This document shows positions 17,608-25,717 of a DNA stretch of 64,000 bases, one piece after another. Numbering within the stretch: position 1 is the first letter of the stretch; every line of letters begins with the position of its first letter. Under the pieces are notes generated by a model, which saw nothing but the letters and a program-made list of their open reading frames with translations, was not told the origin of the DNA and ran no database searches. Made by a program: the position numbers and the translations under genes. The stretch covers positions 1 to 64,000 of the forward strand of contig NZ_LQPJ01000107.1 of NCBI RefSeq assembly GCF_002101785.1. The letters are read 5' to 3'. Origin of the DNA: Mycobacterium palustre (GTDB taxonomy: Bacteria > Actinomycetota > Actinomycetes > Mycobacteriales > Mycobacteriaceae).

Positions 17608-18765
17608 GTGACCCCTGACCAAGCCGGATCCGCTCCCCGCCTCGCGGTACAGGTCGGACAGCGCTCCTACACCCTCGACCCGGCGGCGGGCGTGGCCGTC
17701 ATCGGCAGGGACCCGGGGGCCACGGTGCGTCTCAGCGACGACCGGATCTCGCGGTGGCACGTGCGCCTCGAGCCGCGTCACGACGGCTGGCAGGCCATCG
17801 ACACCAGCACCAACGGCCTGTTCGTCGACGGTGTGCGGCGCAGCTCGGTGCTGATCACCGGCGCCACACCGCTGCATCTCGGGGCTCCCGACGGGATTCC
17901 GGTTCACGTCAGCCTGGTGGCTCCGCCGGAAACGACCGAGCACGTCAGCGCCGTGGATCGGCTCGCCGAACCCGACGCCGAACAGTGGTGGGACGGCGAG
18001 ATGGACCCCGGCGTCGTGCGGGCGGGACGCGCGGTGGCCGCCCGCCGCACCGAATTGGAGCTCACCCAGCGCAGCCTCGCGCGCGACAAGATCATCAACG
18101 CCGGCACCCTGATCGCGTTCGAGAAAGGCCGCAGTTGGCCGCGCCGCGCCACGCTGTCCAAGCTGGAAAGGGCGCTGAACTGGCCGCCGGGCACCATCAC
18201 CCGGATCCGCAACGGCGCGCCCGGAGCGCCGGGCGGCACCGACGCTCGGACGGGCGCGCCCCCCGCCGCCGTCGCCGCACGCCCCAGCGAGGAAGCCACC
18301 GAAGTGCTCACCGACACAGTCCAGGCGCCGCTGATGGCCGAGGCGGTCGAGCTGGCCATGCACACCATCACCGCGGCCGCGGCCGACCTGCCCGAACCCG
18401 CCGACCCCGGCTTCCCGGCCAAGGCCAATGGAATCCTGGCCGACCTGCGCAAACTCGAAAAGCTGGCCGCCAACGCCGCCCGCCACGCCAAGGGCAGCCC
18501 GTCGGTCGTGTTGGCGTTGAGCACCGTGCGCCGCACCTACAACGACCTGATGATGCGCGCCGCGCGATCGCCCGCGGCCACGCTGGGTCAGCGGCTCTAC
18601 GCCGCCCGCCACCGCGCCGAACTGAGCCTCGAGGAGGCCGCCAACGGCGCCGGGCTTCCGATCGCCCTCCTCGAGGACGCCGAGGCCGAGCGTCCGATCG
18701 CACCGGACGCCGCGGCGGCCATCGAGAACCTCGTGGCACAGCTGGCGATGACCCCGACCAACTAG
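17608..18765 (+). CDS. espM: EspM, FHA-domain transcription factor repressing whiB6
   Basis: A 385-residue protein. The N-terminal FHA domain (about 10-100) keeps the phosphothreonine-binding residues: Arg in VIGRDP, Ser and His in DRISRWH, and Asn in TSTNGLFVDG. Two helix-turn-helix modules follow: GRAVAARRTELELTQRSLAR near 135-185 and GQRLYAARHRAELSLEEAAN near 325-385, XRE-like in pattern. Divergent orientation from whiB6 and this domain order match EspM (Rv3863), which represses whiB6 in response to ESX-1 status. The start is GTG at 17608 after GAGGAGAG. Here the gene is followed by a PknH-type sensor and kinase genes instead of ESX-1 genes, so the FHA domain may read phosphorylation by those kinases. 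Confidence 0.88.
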   Translation: MTPDQAGSAPRLAVQVGQRSYTLDPAAGVAVIGRDPGATVRLSDDRISRWHVRLEPRHDGWQAIDTSTNGLFVDGVRRSSVLITGATPLHLGAPDGIPVHVSLVAPPETTEHVSAVDRLAEPDAEQWWDGEMDPGVVRAGRAVAARRTELELTQRSLARDKIINAGTLIAFEKGRSWPRRATLSKLERALNWPPGTITRIRNGAPGAPGGTDARTGAPPAAVAARPSEEATEVLTDTVQAPLMAEAVELAMHTITAAAADLPEPADPGFPAKANGILADLRKLEKLAANAARHAKGSPSVVLALSTVRRTYNDLMMRAARSPAATLGQRLYAARHRAELSLEEAANGAGLPIALLEDAEAERPIAPDAAAAIENLVAQLAMTPTN

Positions 18766-18772
18766 CCCGAGC

Positions 18773-18813
18773 AGCCATAGCGCTACGAAATAATTGTTGC
18801 GTTAGCCATAGCG
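18773..18813 (+). repeat. Two direct copies of AGCCATAGCG flanking the second dyad
   Basis: AGCCATAGCG occurs at 18773-18782 and 18804-18813, a 31-bp period (about three helical turns), enclosing the dyad at 18782-18800. This places paired sites on one face of the DNA and suggests cooperative binding of a regulator upstream of the sensor gene at 18865. Confidence 0.5.
18782..18800. promoter_or_regulatory. Second EspM-like 19-bp dyad, upstream of the PknH-type sensor gene
   Basis: GCTACGAAATAATTGTTGC aligns with the whiB6/espM dyad at 14 of 19 positions without gaps, keeping outer arms and the 7-bp AT-rich centre. It lies 65 bases before the ATG at 18865, where a promoter would be expected. 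If EspM binds here, the sensor/kinase genes belong to its regulon. Confidence 0.5.
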
Positions 18814-18864
18814 GTGTGATTTTATTGCAGCATCAGCAGCTCGATCACCCGAAGGAACCGCAGC

Positions 18865-19779
18865 ATGTCCGTTCACCCGCACCCCGGAGTCGGCTTCCCG
18901 CATGGTCGGCCCGTCGCCCCCAACGCCGCCACGGTCGCGGCACCCGTGCAATCCCCGTTCGGCGTGCCGCCGGGCCCGTACTACCCGCCCGCCGGCTGGC
19001 CCCCCGCGCCCTACCCGCCGCCGGCCCCCCGGCGCACCGCGCGCACCTGGGCGATCGTGGGCGCCGCGACCGCCGCGGTCCTGGCCATCGGCGCCACCGG
19101 CGTGTCGCTGCTCTCCGACGACGCGGCACACCCCCCGGCCACCGGCGCGTCCCAAACGGTCACCACCGCGCCACCGCCGTTCACCCCCACTGCGACGCCC
19201 CCGCCCCCGGTCGTGCCCGTGAGCGCCCTGCCGCAGATGCTGGCCGAGCCCGCCACCGTCGCCGCGGCCGTCGGCAGCCCCGCGGTGATCGTCCTGCCCG
19301 ACGCCCACCCGGACGCGATGTGGAACGCCCACGTCGACAATCCGAACTGCCTCGGCGTCTACCACCCCGCCGAATTGCCGGTCTATCAGGGCAGCGGCTG
19401 GACGGCGGTGCAAGGCCAGGTTCTTCGCGAGCCCGGCGACCGGCCCCACAACACCGTCATCCAGGCCGTGGTCAGCTTCCCCACCGCCGAGGCCGCCACG
19501 GACTTCGCGTCCGGGCAACGGCGAAGCTGGGCCAGGTGCGTCGGCAGGTCCGTCACCGCCACGTACAAGGACGGCTCGGAAACGTTCAGCGTCGGCAACG
19601 TCAAAAACGACAGCGACGTCCTCAAGGCGCGGCTGATCCAGCAAGACAGCAGCGGATGGAGCTGCCAGCGCGCCCTTAACACGCGCAACAACGTCGTCAT
19701 CGACGTCGCGGTGTGCAGCTTCGTCCCCGGAGACCAGGCGGTGACGATCGCCACCGAAATCGCCGGTCGCGGAACATGA
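18865..19779 (+). CDS. Membrane protein with PknH-like extracellular sensor domain, no kinase domain
   Basis: A 304-residue protein. It has a Pro/Ala/Gly/Tyr-rich cytosolic N-terminus (1-55, PPGPYYPPAGWPPAPYPPP), one membrane helix (about 58-80), a Pro/Thr linker, and a PknH_C-like sensor domain (about 110-304). Four Cys (NCLGVY, ARCVGR, SCQRAL, VCSFVP) match the two disulfides of the PknH sensor domain. ATG at 18865 follows AAGGAA. PknH sensor domains without a kinase occur in several mycobacterial lipoproteins and membrane proteins and are thought to bind a periplasmic ligand. Position between espM and a Ser/Thr kinase suggests that it senses for, or competes with, that kinase; this is inference. 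Confidence 0.82.
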   Translation: MSVHPHPGVGFPHGRPVAPNAATVAAPVQSPFGVPPGPYYPPAGWPPAPYPPPAPRRTARTWAIVGAATAAVLAIGATGVSLLSDDAAHPPATGASQTVTTAPPPFTPTATPPPPVVPVSALPQMLAEPATVAAAVGSPAVIVLPDAHPDAMWNAHVDNPNCLGVYHPAELPVYQGSGWTAVQGQVLREPGDRPHNTVIQAVVSFPTAEAATDFASGQRRSWARCVGRSVTATYKDGSETFSVGNVKNDSDVLKARLIQQDSSGWSCQRALNTRNNVVIDVAVCSFVPGDQAVTIATEIAGRGT

Positions 19780-19848
19780 CAGCACCGCCGTGGGCGCCCA
19801 CTACTGTGATCTGCATGCCCTCGTCTCCCACCCGAAGGTGAGCTTGCG

Positions 19849-21840
19849 ATGCCGCTTCCCGCTGGAACCGTCGTGGCCGGCTACCGCATCGAGCGCACCC
19901 TCGGCGCCGGTGGCATGGGCACCGTCTACCTGGCGCACCATCCGTCGTTGCCGCGCCGGGACGCGCTGAAAATCCTGTCCTCCGAGCTCTCCCACGACCC
20001 GCAATTTCGGACCCGTTTCCTGCGCGAGGCCGACCTGGCCGCCACCCTGGATCACCCCAACATCGTCACCGTCTACGACCGCGGGGAGACCCCGGACGGG
20101 CAATTGTGGATCGCCATGCAATTCGTCGACGGCACCGACGCCAGCGCGGAGCTCGACAACGGAAGGGTGAGCGTCCCGCGGGCGGTGCACATCGTCATCG
20201 AGGTCGCCAAGGCGCTCGACTACGCCCACTCGCGCAAGCTGCTGCATCGCGACGTCAAGCCGGCCAACTTCTTGCTGGCCGGACCCGTCGGCTACCAGGA
20301 ACGGGTCTTGCTGGCCGACTTCGGCATCGCGCGCGCCCTCGACGACGCCGCACACTTGACCGCCACCGGCCTGGTGGTCGCCACCGCCAGCTACGCCGCC
20401 CCCGAGACGATCGAGGGGCACCGGGTGGACCATCGCGCCGACGTGTACTCGTTGGGCTGCACGCTGTTTCGGCTGCTCACCGGACGCACCCCCTACGCGG
20501 AGTTCAGCGGGATGTCGGCGACCTTGATGGCCCACATGCTGCAGCCGATCCCCCGCGCGACCCACACCGCCCCGTGGCTGCCGCCCGGCGTCGACGACCT
20601 TTTCTTCCACGCCCTGGCCAAGGACCCCGACCGGCGCTTTCAAAGCGCCGGCGCGCTGGCCGCCGCCGCGGCCGCCACGCTGGGCGGCCGGCAACCGGCG
20701 CCCGTTCCCGGCGGTCCCGTCGCCACCAGGAGCTGGCAGATGCCGTCGCCGGCTCACTCGACGCCGCCGCCGTTCGGGCCGCCGGGCTGGGCGGCCCCGC
20801 CGCCGGGGCGCCGCAACCGGCGACGCTGGGGCGTGGTCGCCGGCGTCGCCGCGGTCGCCGTTGTGGCCGCGACGGCCATCGGGGTCAAATTCGCCACCAC
20901 CAGCGCCGACGACCACCGCGCCGCCAGCCCCACCACGGCCACCACCGCTACGGCGCCCCCGGTGACCGCGCAAAGCGGCAACGACGCCGGCGCCGTCGGG
21001 ATCATCACCGACGACCCCACGTGCGTCCCGTGGCGGTCGGCGTCGGAACCGTGGTCCGAAAGCAGCCCGCTCAGCAAATGGGACCCGAACAGCCCCGACA
21101 GCCCCATCAACATCCCGGCCAGCGCCTGGACCCCCGAGCAACGGGCGGCGATGGAAAAAAGCGGAAGCACCCTGCGCGACATCGCCACCAAGGCCGTGCC
21201 GTTGGCCCAGTCCACCCCGCACCGGGTGATGCGAGAACTCTACGAGCAGTTCATCGCCTATGCCCGCGCCTACTCCGACAGCCTGAACAACTATTTCCCC
21301 CAGCTGGACGTCAAACTCGGCGTTGCCGCCGAGGGTTCGCTCAACGCGCTGATTTCGACCTGTAACGCCGTCGGCGACGGCGCGGCGGTGGCGCGGTCGG
21401 TGCTGGTGGCGCCCGAACCCGCGCCGCCGCAAATGGCGCCGCCGCAGGACCCCGCCAACCCGCACCGCTTCATCGGCACCTCGGACAAGAGCACGTGCGG
21501 CGAATGGGCGGCGGTCAACCAGAAGTTCGACGACAACCCCGCCGTCAAGGACTGGAAGAGATTCGACAGCAAGGTTCCCATCGGCCAGTGGAGCCCCGAG
21601 CAGAAGGCGGCCGCCGACGCCGTCGCGCCATTGGCGCTGGGCAACGCCGACGACATCGTGCGCACCGCCGGGCGCAGCAACAACCCGACCATCCAGGACT
21701 TCGCCGCGTTCGCCGCTGTCTACGAGCGGGCATTCAGCAAAGCCCTGCCGACCTACGGCGCCCACGACGGGCAGCTGAGCACCGTCGCCGGTTCCGTGCG
21801 GTCGCTGATCGGCGCCGCGTGCAGCGCGGTGGGCATCTAG
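19849..21840 (+). CDS. Membrane Ser/Thr protein kinase (Pkn family)
   Basis: A 663-residue receptor kinase. The kinase domain (12-275) is complete: P-loop GAGGMGTVY, Lys in DALKIL, HRDVKPANF, DFGIAR, an activation loop with several Thr before SYAAPE, and YSLGCTLFRLLTGR. One membrane helix follows (about 325-350, WGVVAGVAAVAVVAATAIGV). The outer domain (380-663) is a tandem repeat of about 140 residues. Each unit starts TC-x-W or TCGEW, contains W-(T/S)PEQ(R/K)AA and a long helix ending in Cys. The catalytic residues are intact, so it should phosphorylate Thr/Ser targets. The next gene is a tandem paralogue that has lost catalysis. EspM, with an FHA domain, is a possible substrate. Confidence 0.92.
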   Translation: MPLPAGTVVAGYRIERTLGAGGMGTVYLAHHPSLPRRDALKILSSELSHDPQFRTRFLREADLAATLDHPNIVTVYDRGETPDGQLWIAMQFVDGTDASAELDNGRVSVPRAVHIVIEVAKALDYAHSRKLLHRDVKPANFLLAGPVGYQERVLLADFGIARALDDAAHLTATGLVVATASYAAPETIEGHRVDHRADVYSLGCTLFRLLTGRTPYAEFSGMSATLMAHMLQPIPRATHTAPWLPPGVDDLFFHALAKDPDRRFQSAGALAAAAAATLGGRQPAPVPGGPVATRSWQMPSPAHSTPPPFGPPGWAAPPPGRRNRRRWGVVAGVAAVAVVAATAIGVKFATTSADDHRAASPTTATTATAPPVTAQSGNDAGAVGIITDDPTCVPWRSASEPWSESSPLSKWDPNSPDSPINIPASAWTPEQRAAMEKSGSTLRDIATKAVPLAQSTPHRVMRELYEQFIAYARAYSDSLNNYFPQLDVKLGVAAEGSLNALISTCNAVGDGAAVARSVLVAPEPAPPQMAPPQDPANPHRFIGTSDKSTCGEWAAVNQKFDDNPAVKDWKRFDSKVPIGQWSPEQKAAADAVAPLALGNADDIVRTAGRSNNPTIQDFAAFAAVYERAFSKALPTYGAHDGQLSTVAGSVRSLIGAACSAVGI

Positions 21841-21880
21841 CAACCCACCGCCGGTCCCGCCGACTTGTACGATCCGTGGC

Positions 21881-23089
21881 ATGCCGCTGCGCGACGGTGC
21901 ACTTTTCGCCGGTTTTGCCATCGTTCGCCTGCTGGGCGCGGGCGGCACGGGGGAAGTCTATGTGGTCCAACATCCCCGGCTGCCGCGCCTGCAGGCGCTG
22001 CGTATCCTGCCCGCCGCGCTGTCGGCCGACCCCGACTTCCGCGCCCGCTTTCACCGCGAAGCCAACCTGGCCGCGTCGCTGTCGCACCCGAACATCGTCG
22101 GCGTGCACGACCGAGGCGAATTCGACGGGCGGCTATGGATCTTGATGGGCTACGTCGAGGGCATCACCGCGGCACGACTCGTGCACGACCACCATCCGCG
22201 CGGGCTTCCCCGCGCCGAGGCTTTGCAGATCGTCGGCGCCGTCGCCGAAGCCCTCGACTTCGCCCACGAACGCGGCCTGATGCACCGCAACGTCAAACCG
22301 GCCAACATACTGCTCGCCAACGCGGGCACCGCACATCGCCGAATCCTGCTGGCGGACTTAGGGATTCCGCGGCGTCTTGTCAACACCCATGCGATGGCCG
22401 CGGCGAACCTCTGCTACACGGCCCCAGAGCTGTTGCTGGACACGGCGTTTGAGGGCCGCGCCGACCAATACGCACTGGCCGCCACCGCCTACCACCTGCT
22501 CACCGGAACCGCGCCCTTCGACCACCCCAACCCCGCCGTGGTCATCGGTCGTCACCTCAACGCGCCCCCGCCCAGGCTCGCCGACACCCGACCGGACCTG
22601 GCCGACCTGGACGCCCCACTGATGCGCGCCCTGGCCAAAGATCCCGGTGCGCGGTTCGCACGCTGCCAAGACCTGGCCGCGGCGCTGGGCGCCGACACGC
22701 ACACGCGCCCGGTACCCGCGTCGGCGCCGCCGCGCTGCTGGTGGTGGCGGCCACCGTCGCGGGGGTGGCGCTGTGGGCGGCGCGGCCGGGCGGCCGGGCG
22801 GAGACCCCGCCGAGCGCCGCGAGCAGCGGCGCGGCGACCGCGCAGGTGGCCAGCGCCAACGACACCGGGCCGGTCGGCATCGTCACCGACGAGCCGACCT
22901 GCTCAACCTGGGAACCGATCGGCCACACCTGGCTGGTCACCGCGCCGACCGAGCTCTGGGACAAAACGCATCCCGGCCAGCAAATACCCGTGGAGATTCC
23001 CGGAAGTTCGTGGACCCCGGCCCAGCGCGCCGCCATGCAAGCCACCGCCAGCGCCACCCGGCTCGCGGCGACGAAGACGACGGCGCTGA
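21881..23089 (+). pseudogene. Pseudokinase, N-terminal (kinase-fold) half of a frameshifted receptor-kinase paralogue
   Basis: The frame gives a Pkn-type kinase fold to about residue 280 (base 22,720) and then non-homologous high-GC sequence. Three catalytic positions are changed: the beta-3 Lys is Arg (QALRIL), the HRD Asp is Asn (HRNVKPAN), and DFG is DLG. The glycine loop GAGGTGEVY remains, and the activation-loop Thr cluster is lost. The membrane helix and sensor domain continue in another frame from about 22,720, consistent with a 1-bp deletion at 22,711-22,725, which is a Pro/Ala-coding GC-rich stretch. It is a tandem duplicate of the kinase at 19,849. It may be a functional pseudokinase if the shift is a sequencing error or is bypassed. 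Confidence 0.75.
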
Positions 23090-23724
23090 CCCGGACCACC
23101 CCGCACCGGGTGATCCGTGAGCTCTACGAGCAATTCATCATCTACGGGCGCGCCTTCGCCGATGCCATCGAGAACAACTACCTCCCGAGCCACAGCTCGC
23201 TGGGGGGCACCGCGGAAAGCGCGTTCAACGCCTTGGTCTCGCTGTGCCAGACCGTCGACAACGGCGTCGCGGCGAGCCGGGCGTCCCTGGTCACCGCGCT
23301 CGACGCGCCGGCGCACACCGCGCCACCGCAAGACCTCGCCCAGCCGCAGCGCTTCCTCACCACGTCCGACCTTGGCACCTGCGACGAGTTCCGGTCCATC
23401 AACCGCAAGTACGCCGACAACCCGGCCGTCAAAGACTGGGACAAAAGCGACCACCTGGCACCGGCCAACATGTGGACTCCCGAACAACGGGCGCTCAATG
23501 ATTCCGTGGCGCCGCTGATGATCAACCTCGCCGACGACATGCAGCGCACCGTCGCCCGCGGCAACAACCCGGTGATGCAAGACCTCGGCGATCTGGCCGC
23601 GCAATACCAGCGCGTGTTCGCCAAGGCGCTGCCCACGCACACGATCTTCGACGGCGAACTCAACGGCGTCGCCCAATACGCGCGCTGGGCGCTCAAAGAC
23701 GCCTGCGACACCATCGGTCTTTGA
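22741..23724 (+). CDS. Transmembrane and Cys-rich sensor half of the frameshifted pseudokinase
   Basis: Read from GTG 22741 this is 327 residues; in-frame sequence from 22,720 gives VGAAALLVVAATVAGVALW, the membrane helix that belongs between kinase fold and sensor. The outer part repeats the tandem architecture of the kinase at 19,849, with units beginning TCSTW and TCDEF, the NPAVKDW and MWTPEQRA motifs, and Cys near the end of each unit. About half of the residues appear shared with that paralogue. It has no obvious ribosome site at 22,741, so it is probably the 3' half of a broken gene rather than an independent one. If expressed, it would be a membrane-anchored ligand-binding domain. Confidence 0.7.
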   Translation: MVAATVAGVALWAARPGGRAETPPSAASSGAATAQVASANDTGPVGIVTDEPTCSTWEPIGHTWLVTAPTELWDKTHPGQQIPVEIPGSSWTPAQRAAMQATASATRLAATKTTALTRTTPHRVIRELYEQFIIYGRAFADAIENNYLPSHSSLGGTAESAFNALVSLCQTVDNGVAASRASLVTALDAPAHTAPPQDLAQPQRFLTTSDLGTCDEFRSINRKYADNPAVKDWDKSDHLAPANMWTPEQRALNDSVAPLMINLADDMQRTVARGNNPVMQDLGDLAAQYQRVFAKALPTHTIFDGELNGVAQYARWALKDACDTIGL

Positions 23725-23850
23725 GCCAAAGCGGCTGGGCCCCTGAGGGATTGGAGCCGAGCGAGAAGTACGCTAACCGGATGGGCGAGCCCAAAACGGA
23801 TGCTCTCCCGCGGCCGCCGGCCACAGCCGCGCACCGATTAACCTGACGGC

Positions 23851-24729
23851 ATGCTCACCGAGTTGATTGACCTTCCCGGCGGCGACTTCCTCATGGGGTC
23901 CAACAATTTCTACCCTGAGGAGTCACCCGTGCACGAAGTGACGGTGCGGCCATTTTCGATCGAGCGTCATCCGGTGACTAATGCGCAGTTCGCCGAATTC
24001 GTCGACCAGACCGGCTACGTCACCGTGGCGGAGCGGGCTCTGGATCCCAAGGCCTTCCCCGGCGTTCCCCCTGAGGATCTCATCCCCGGTGCGCTCGTCT
24101 TCACCCCGACCTCCGGTCCGGTGGATCTGCGCGCCTGGCAGCAGTGGTGGACATGGGTGCCGGGCGCCTGCTGGCGGCAGCCCTTCGGGCCCGGGTCTTC
24201 GATCGAGGATCGGCTCGACCATCCGGTGGTCCAGGTGGCCTATCCGGACGCCGCCGCATACGCAAGCTGGGCAGGACGGCGGCTGCCCAGCGAAGCGCAG
24301 TGGGAGTACGCCGCGCGCGCCGGCACCACGTCGACCTATGCGTGGGGCGACGAGGTCGCTCCCGGCGGTCAGATCATGGCCAACACCTGGCAGGGCAAAT
24401 TCCCCTACCGCAATGACGGCGCTCGCGGATGGGTGGGCACCTCCCCGGTGGGAACGTTCGCGCCCAACGGCTTCGGCCTGGTCGACATGATCGGCAACGT
24501 CTGGGAGTGGACCACCACCCGCTACAGCGCCGGCCACCACCCGGGTCGCTCCGCGGCCAGTTGCTGCCCGACGCCGGCCACCGGCGATCCCTCCGTGATG
24601 CAGACGCTCAAGGGCGGCTCACACCTGTGCGCACCGGAGTACTGCCATCGGTACCGTCCGGCCGCCCGGTCGTCGCAGTCTCAGGACAGCGCGACCACCC
24701 ACATCGGTTTTCGCTGCATCGCCGGTTAA
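23851..24729 (+). CDS. Formylglycine-generating enzyme (SUMF1/FGE family)
   Basis: A 292-residue FGE-sulfatase domain protein. The start IDLPGGDFLMGS, the ERHPVTNAQFAEFV segment, RLPSEAQWEYAARAG, NGFGLVDMIGNVWEWT and the final GFRCIAG are typical. Two Cys in SHLCAPEYCHR (260 and 265) correspond to the copper-binding active-site pair of bacterial FGE, so this should be a true catalyst and not a pseudo-FGE. It oxidises the Cys of C-x-P-x-R in sulfatases to formylglycine; the sulfatase two genes downstream has exactly that motif. ATG at 23851. FGE and sulfatase are separated by the GntR regulator, all on the same strand. Confidence 0.93.
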   Translation: MLTELIDLPGGDFLMGSNNFYPEESPVHEVTVRPFSIERHPVTNAQFAEFVDQTGYVTVAERALDPKAFPGVPPEDLIPGALVFTPTSGPVDLRAWQQWWTWVPGACWRQPFGPGSSIEDRLDHPVVQVAYPDAAAYASWAGRRLPSEAQWEYAARAGTTSTYAWGDEVAPGGQIMANTWQGKFPYRNDGARGWVGTSPVGTFAPNGFGLVDMIGNVWEWTTTRYSAGHHPGRSAASCCPTPATGDPSVMQTLKGGSHLCAPEYCHRYRPAARSSQSQDSATTHIGFRCIAG

Positions 24730-24800
24730 CCACCAGGGTGGCGAAACACGACTGATAACGCTGCGGCATATGGCCTGGCCTAACGCGTAACGCACCGGCC

Positions 24801-24812
24801 AGGTGGCGTAAC
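24801..24812 (+). promoter_or_regulatory. 12-mer AGGTGGCGTAAC, copy 1, upstream of the gntR gene
   Basis: This exact 12-mer recurs at 28386 and 28510, at the ABC transporter promoter region. Here it forms the left arm of a longer inverted repeat with CGCCACC at 24824-24830 (arm GGTGGCG at 24802-24808). It is a candidate GntR operator. Confidence 0.5.
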
Positions 24813-24857
24813 ATTCTGCTAACCGCCACCCCCCGTAATTGGTGGCACAGTGAGCCC

Positions 24858-25703
24858 ATGCCCCGGCGGCCACACCTTCCTCCCAAGGACTTTCCCCGTC
24901 CCGTCACTCGGGAGTACGCCGGTACCCGGGCGGACGCGGCGCGTTGGGTCCGTGACGTGTTGCGCAGCCAAATACTCGAAGGCGTCTACGGCGGATTGGC
25001 CGCCGCGCGCCCGGCGCTGCCGTCGGAATCCGCTCTGGCGGCCGAACTGGGAGTCAGCCGCAACGCCATTCGCGAAGCGCTAGAGCTGTTGCGAGGGGAA
25101 GGTCTGATCACTCGCGTGCAGGGCTCCGGCACGTTCGTCACCGGCGCAAAATTGCGCCAGAACCTCGACCGACTCGAAGGCCTTGCGGAATCCCTTGCCG
25201 GGCACCGGCTTCCGGTCACCAACAAGGTGCTGTCGGTACGTGAATCCACCGCCACCCCGTTTGTGGCGGCCAAACTGCAGCTGCCCGAGAACGCCCCCAT
25301 CCTGTTCATCGAGCGGCTTCGTTCGGTCGGAGGGGTGCCGCTGTCGTTGGATACCACCTCGCTGCGCATCGGGGCCGTCTCGATCGACGCCGAACTCGAC
25401 AGGCAGGATGTTTTCGCCCTCATCGAGCAGGAGCTGGGCGAGCGCCTAGGTTGGGCCGAAATCAGCGTCGAATCCGTCTTGGCGGATCCCACCACCGCCA
25501 CACTGCTGCAGATCCGCACCGGTGCGCCGCTGCTGTTGCTGCACCGCTTGACCCATTTGCGCGACGGCACGCCGTTCGACCTGGAGACGGTGCGCTATCG
25601 CGGTGACCGGTGCTCGCTGGTCACCACCGCCACCCGTGATGGCGCACCGCAGCCGAAGTCGGCTGATCCACACCACGACAACGATTCATCCCACACCGAC
25701 TGA
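24858..25703 (+). CDS. GntR/HutC family transcriptional regulator (wHTH plus UTRA)
   Basis: A 281-residue regulator. The winged helix (about 28-95) shows LPSESALAAELGVSRNAIREALELLRGEGLI and VQGSGTFV, the GntR signature. A UTRA ligand-binding domain follows (about 115-265), with PILFIERLRSVGGVPLSLDTTSLR and LLLLHRLTHLRDGTPFDLETVRYRGDR, typical of HutC-subfamily sensors of small metabolites. The start is ATG at 24858. It is embedded between FGE and the sulfatase, 14 bases from the latter, so it is co-transcribed with the sulfatase and probably senses the substrate or product of sulfate-ester breakdown. The inverted repeat 24802-24830 in front of it may be its own operator. Confidence 0.9.
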   Translation: MPRRPHLPPKDFPRPVTREYAGTRADAARWVRDVLRSQILEGVYGGLAAARPALPSESALAAELGVSRNAIREALELLRGEGLITRVQGSGTFVTGAKLRQNLDRLEGLAESLAGHRLPVTNKVLSVRESTATPFVAAKLQLPENAPILFIERLRSVGGVPLSLDTTSLRIGAVSIDAELDRQDVFALIEQELGERLGWAEISVESVLADPTTATLLQIRTGAPLLLLHRLTHLRDGTPFDLETVRYRGDRCSLVTTATRDGAPQPKSADPHHDNDSSHTD

Positions 25704-25717
25704 GAGGCGACGCAAAC

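Noticed and set aside
19801..21948. 715-codon reverse frame opposite the Ser/Thr kinase
   Set aside because: Composition is Gly/Arg/Ala-rich with no domain; the forward frame has all kinase motifs.
22700..22740. Programmed ribosomal frameshift joining pseudokinase halves
   Set aside because: No slippery heptamer or following pseudoknot is visible; a simple 1-bp indel explains the data better.
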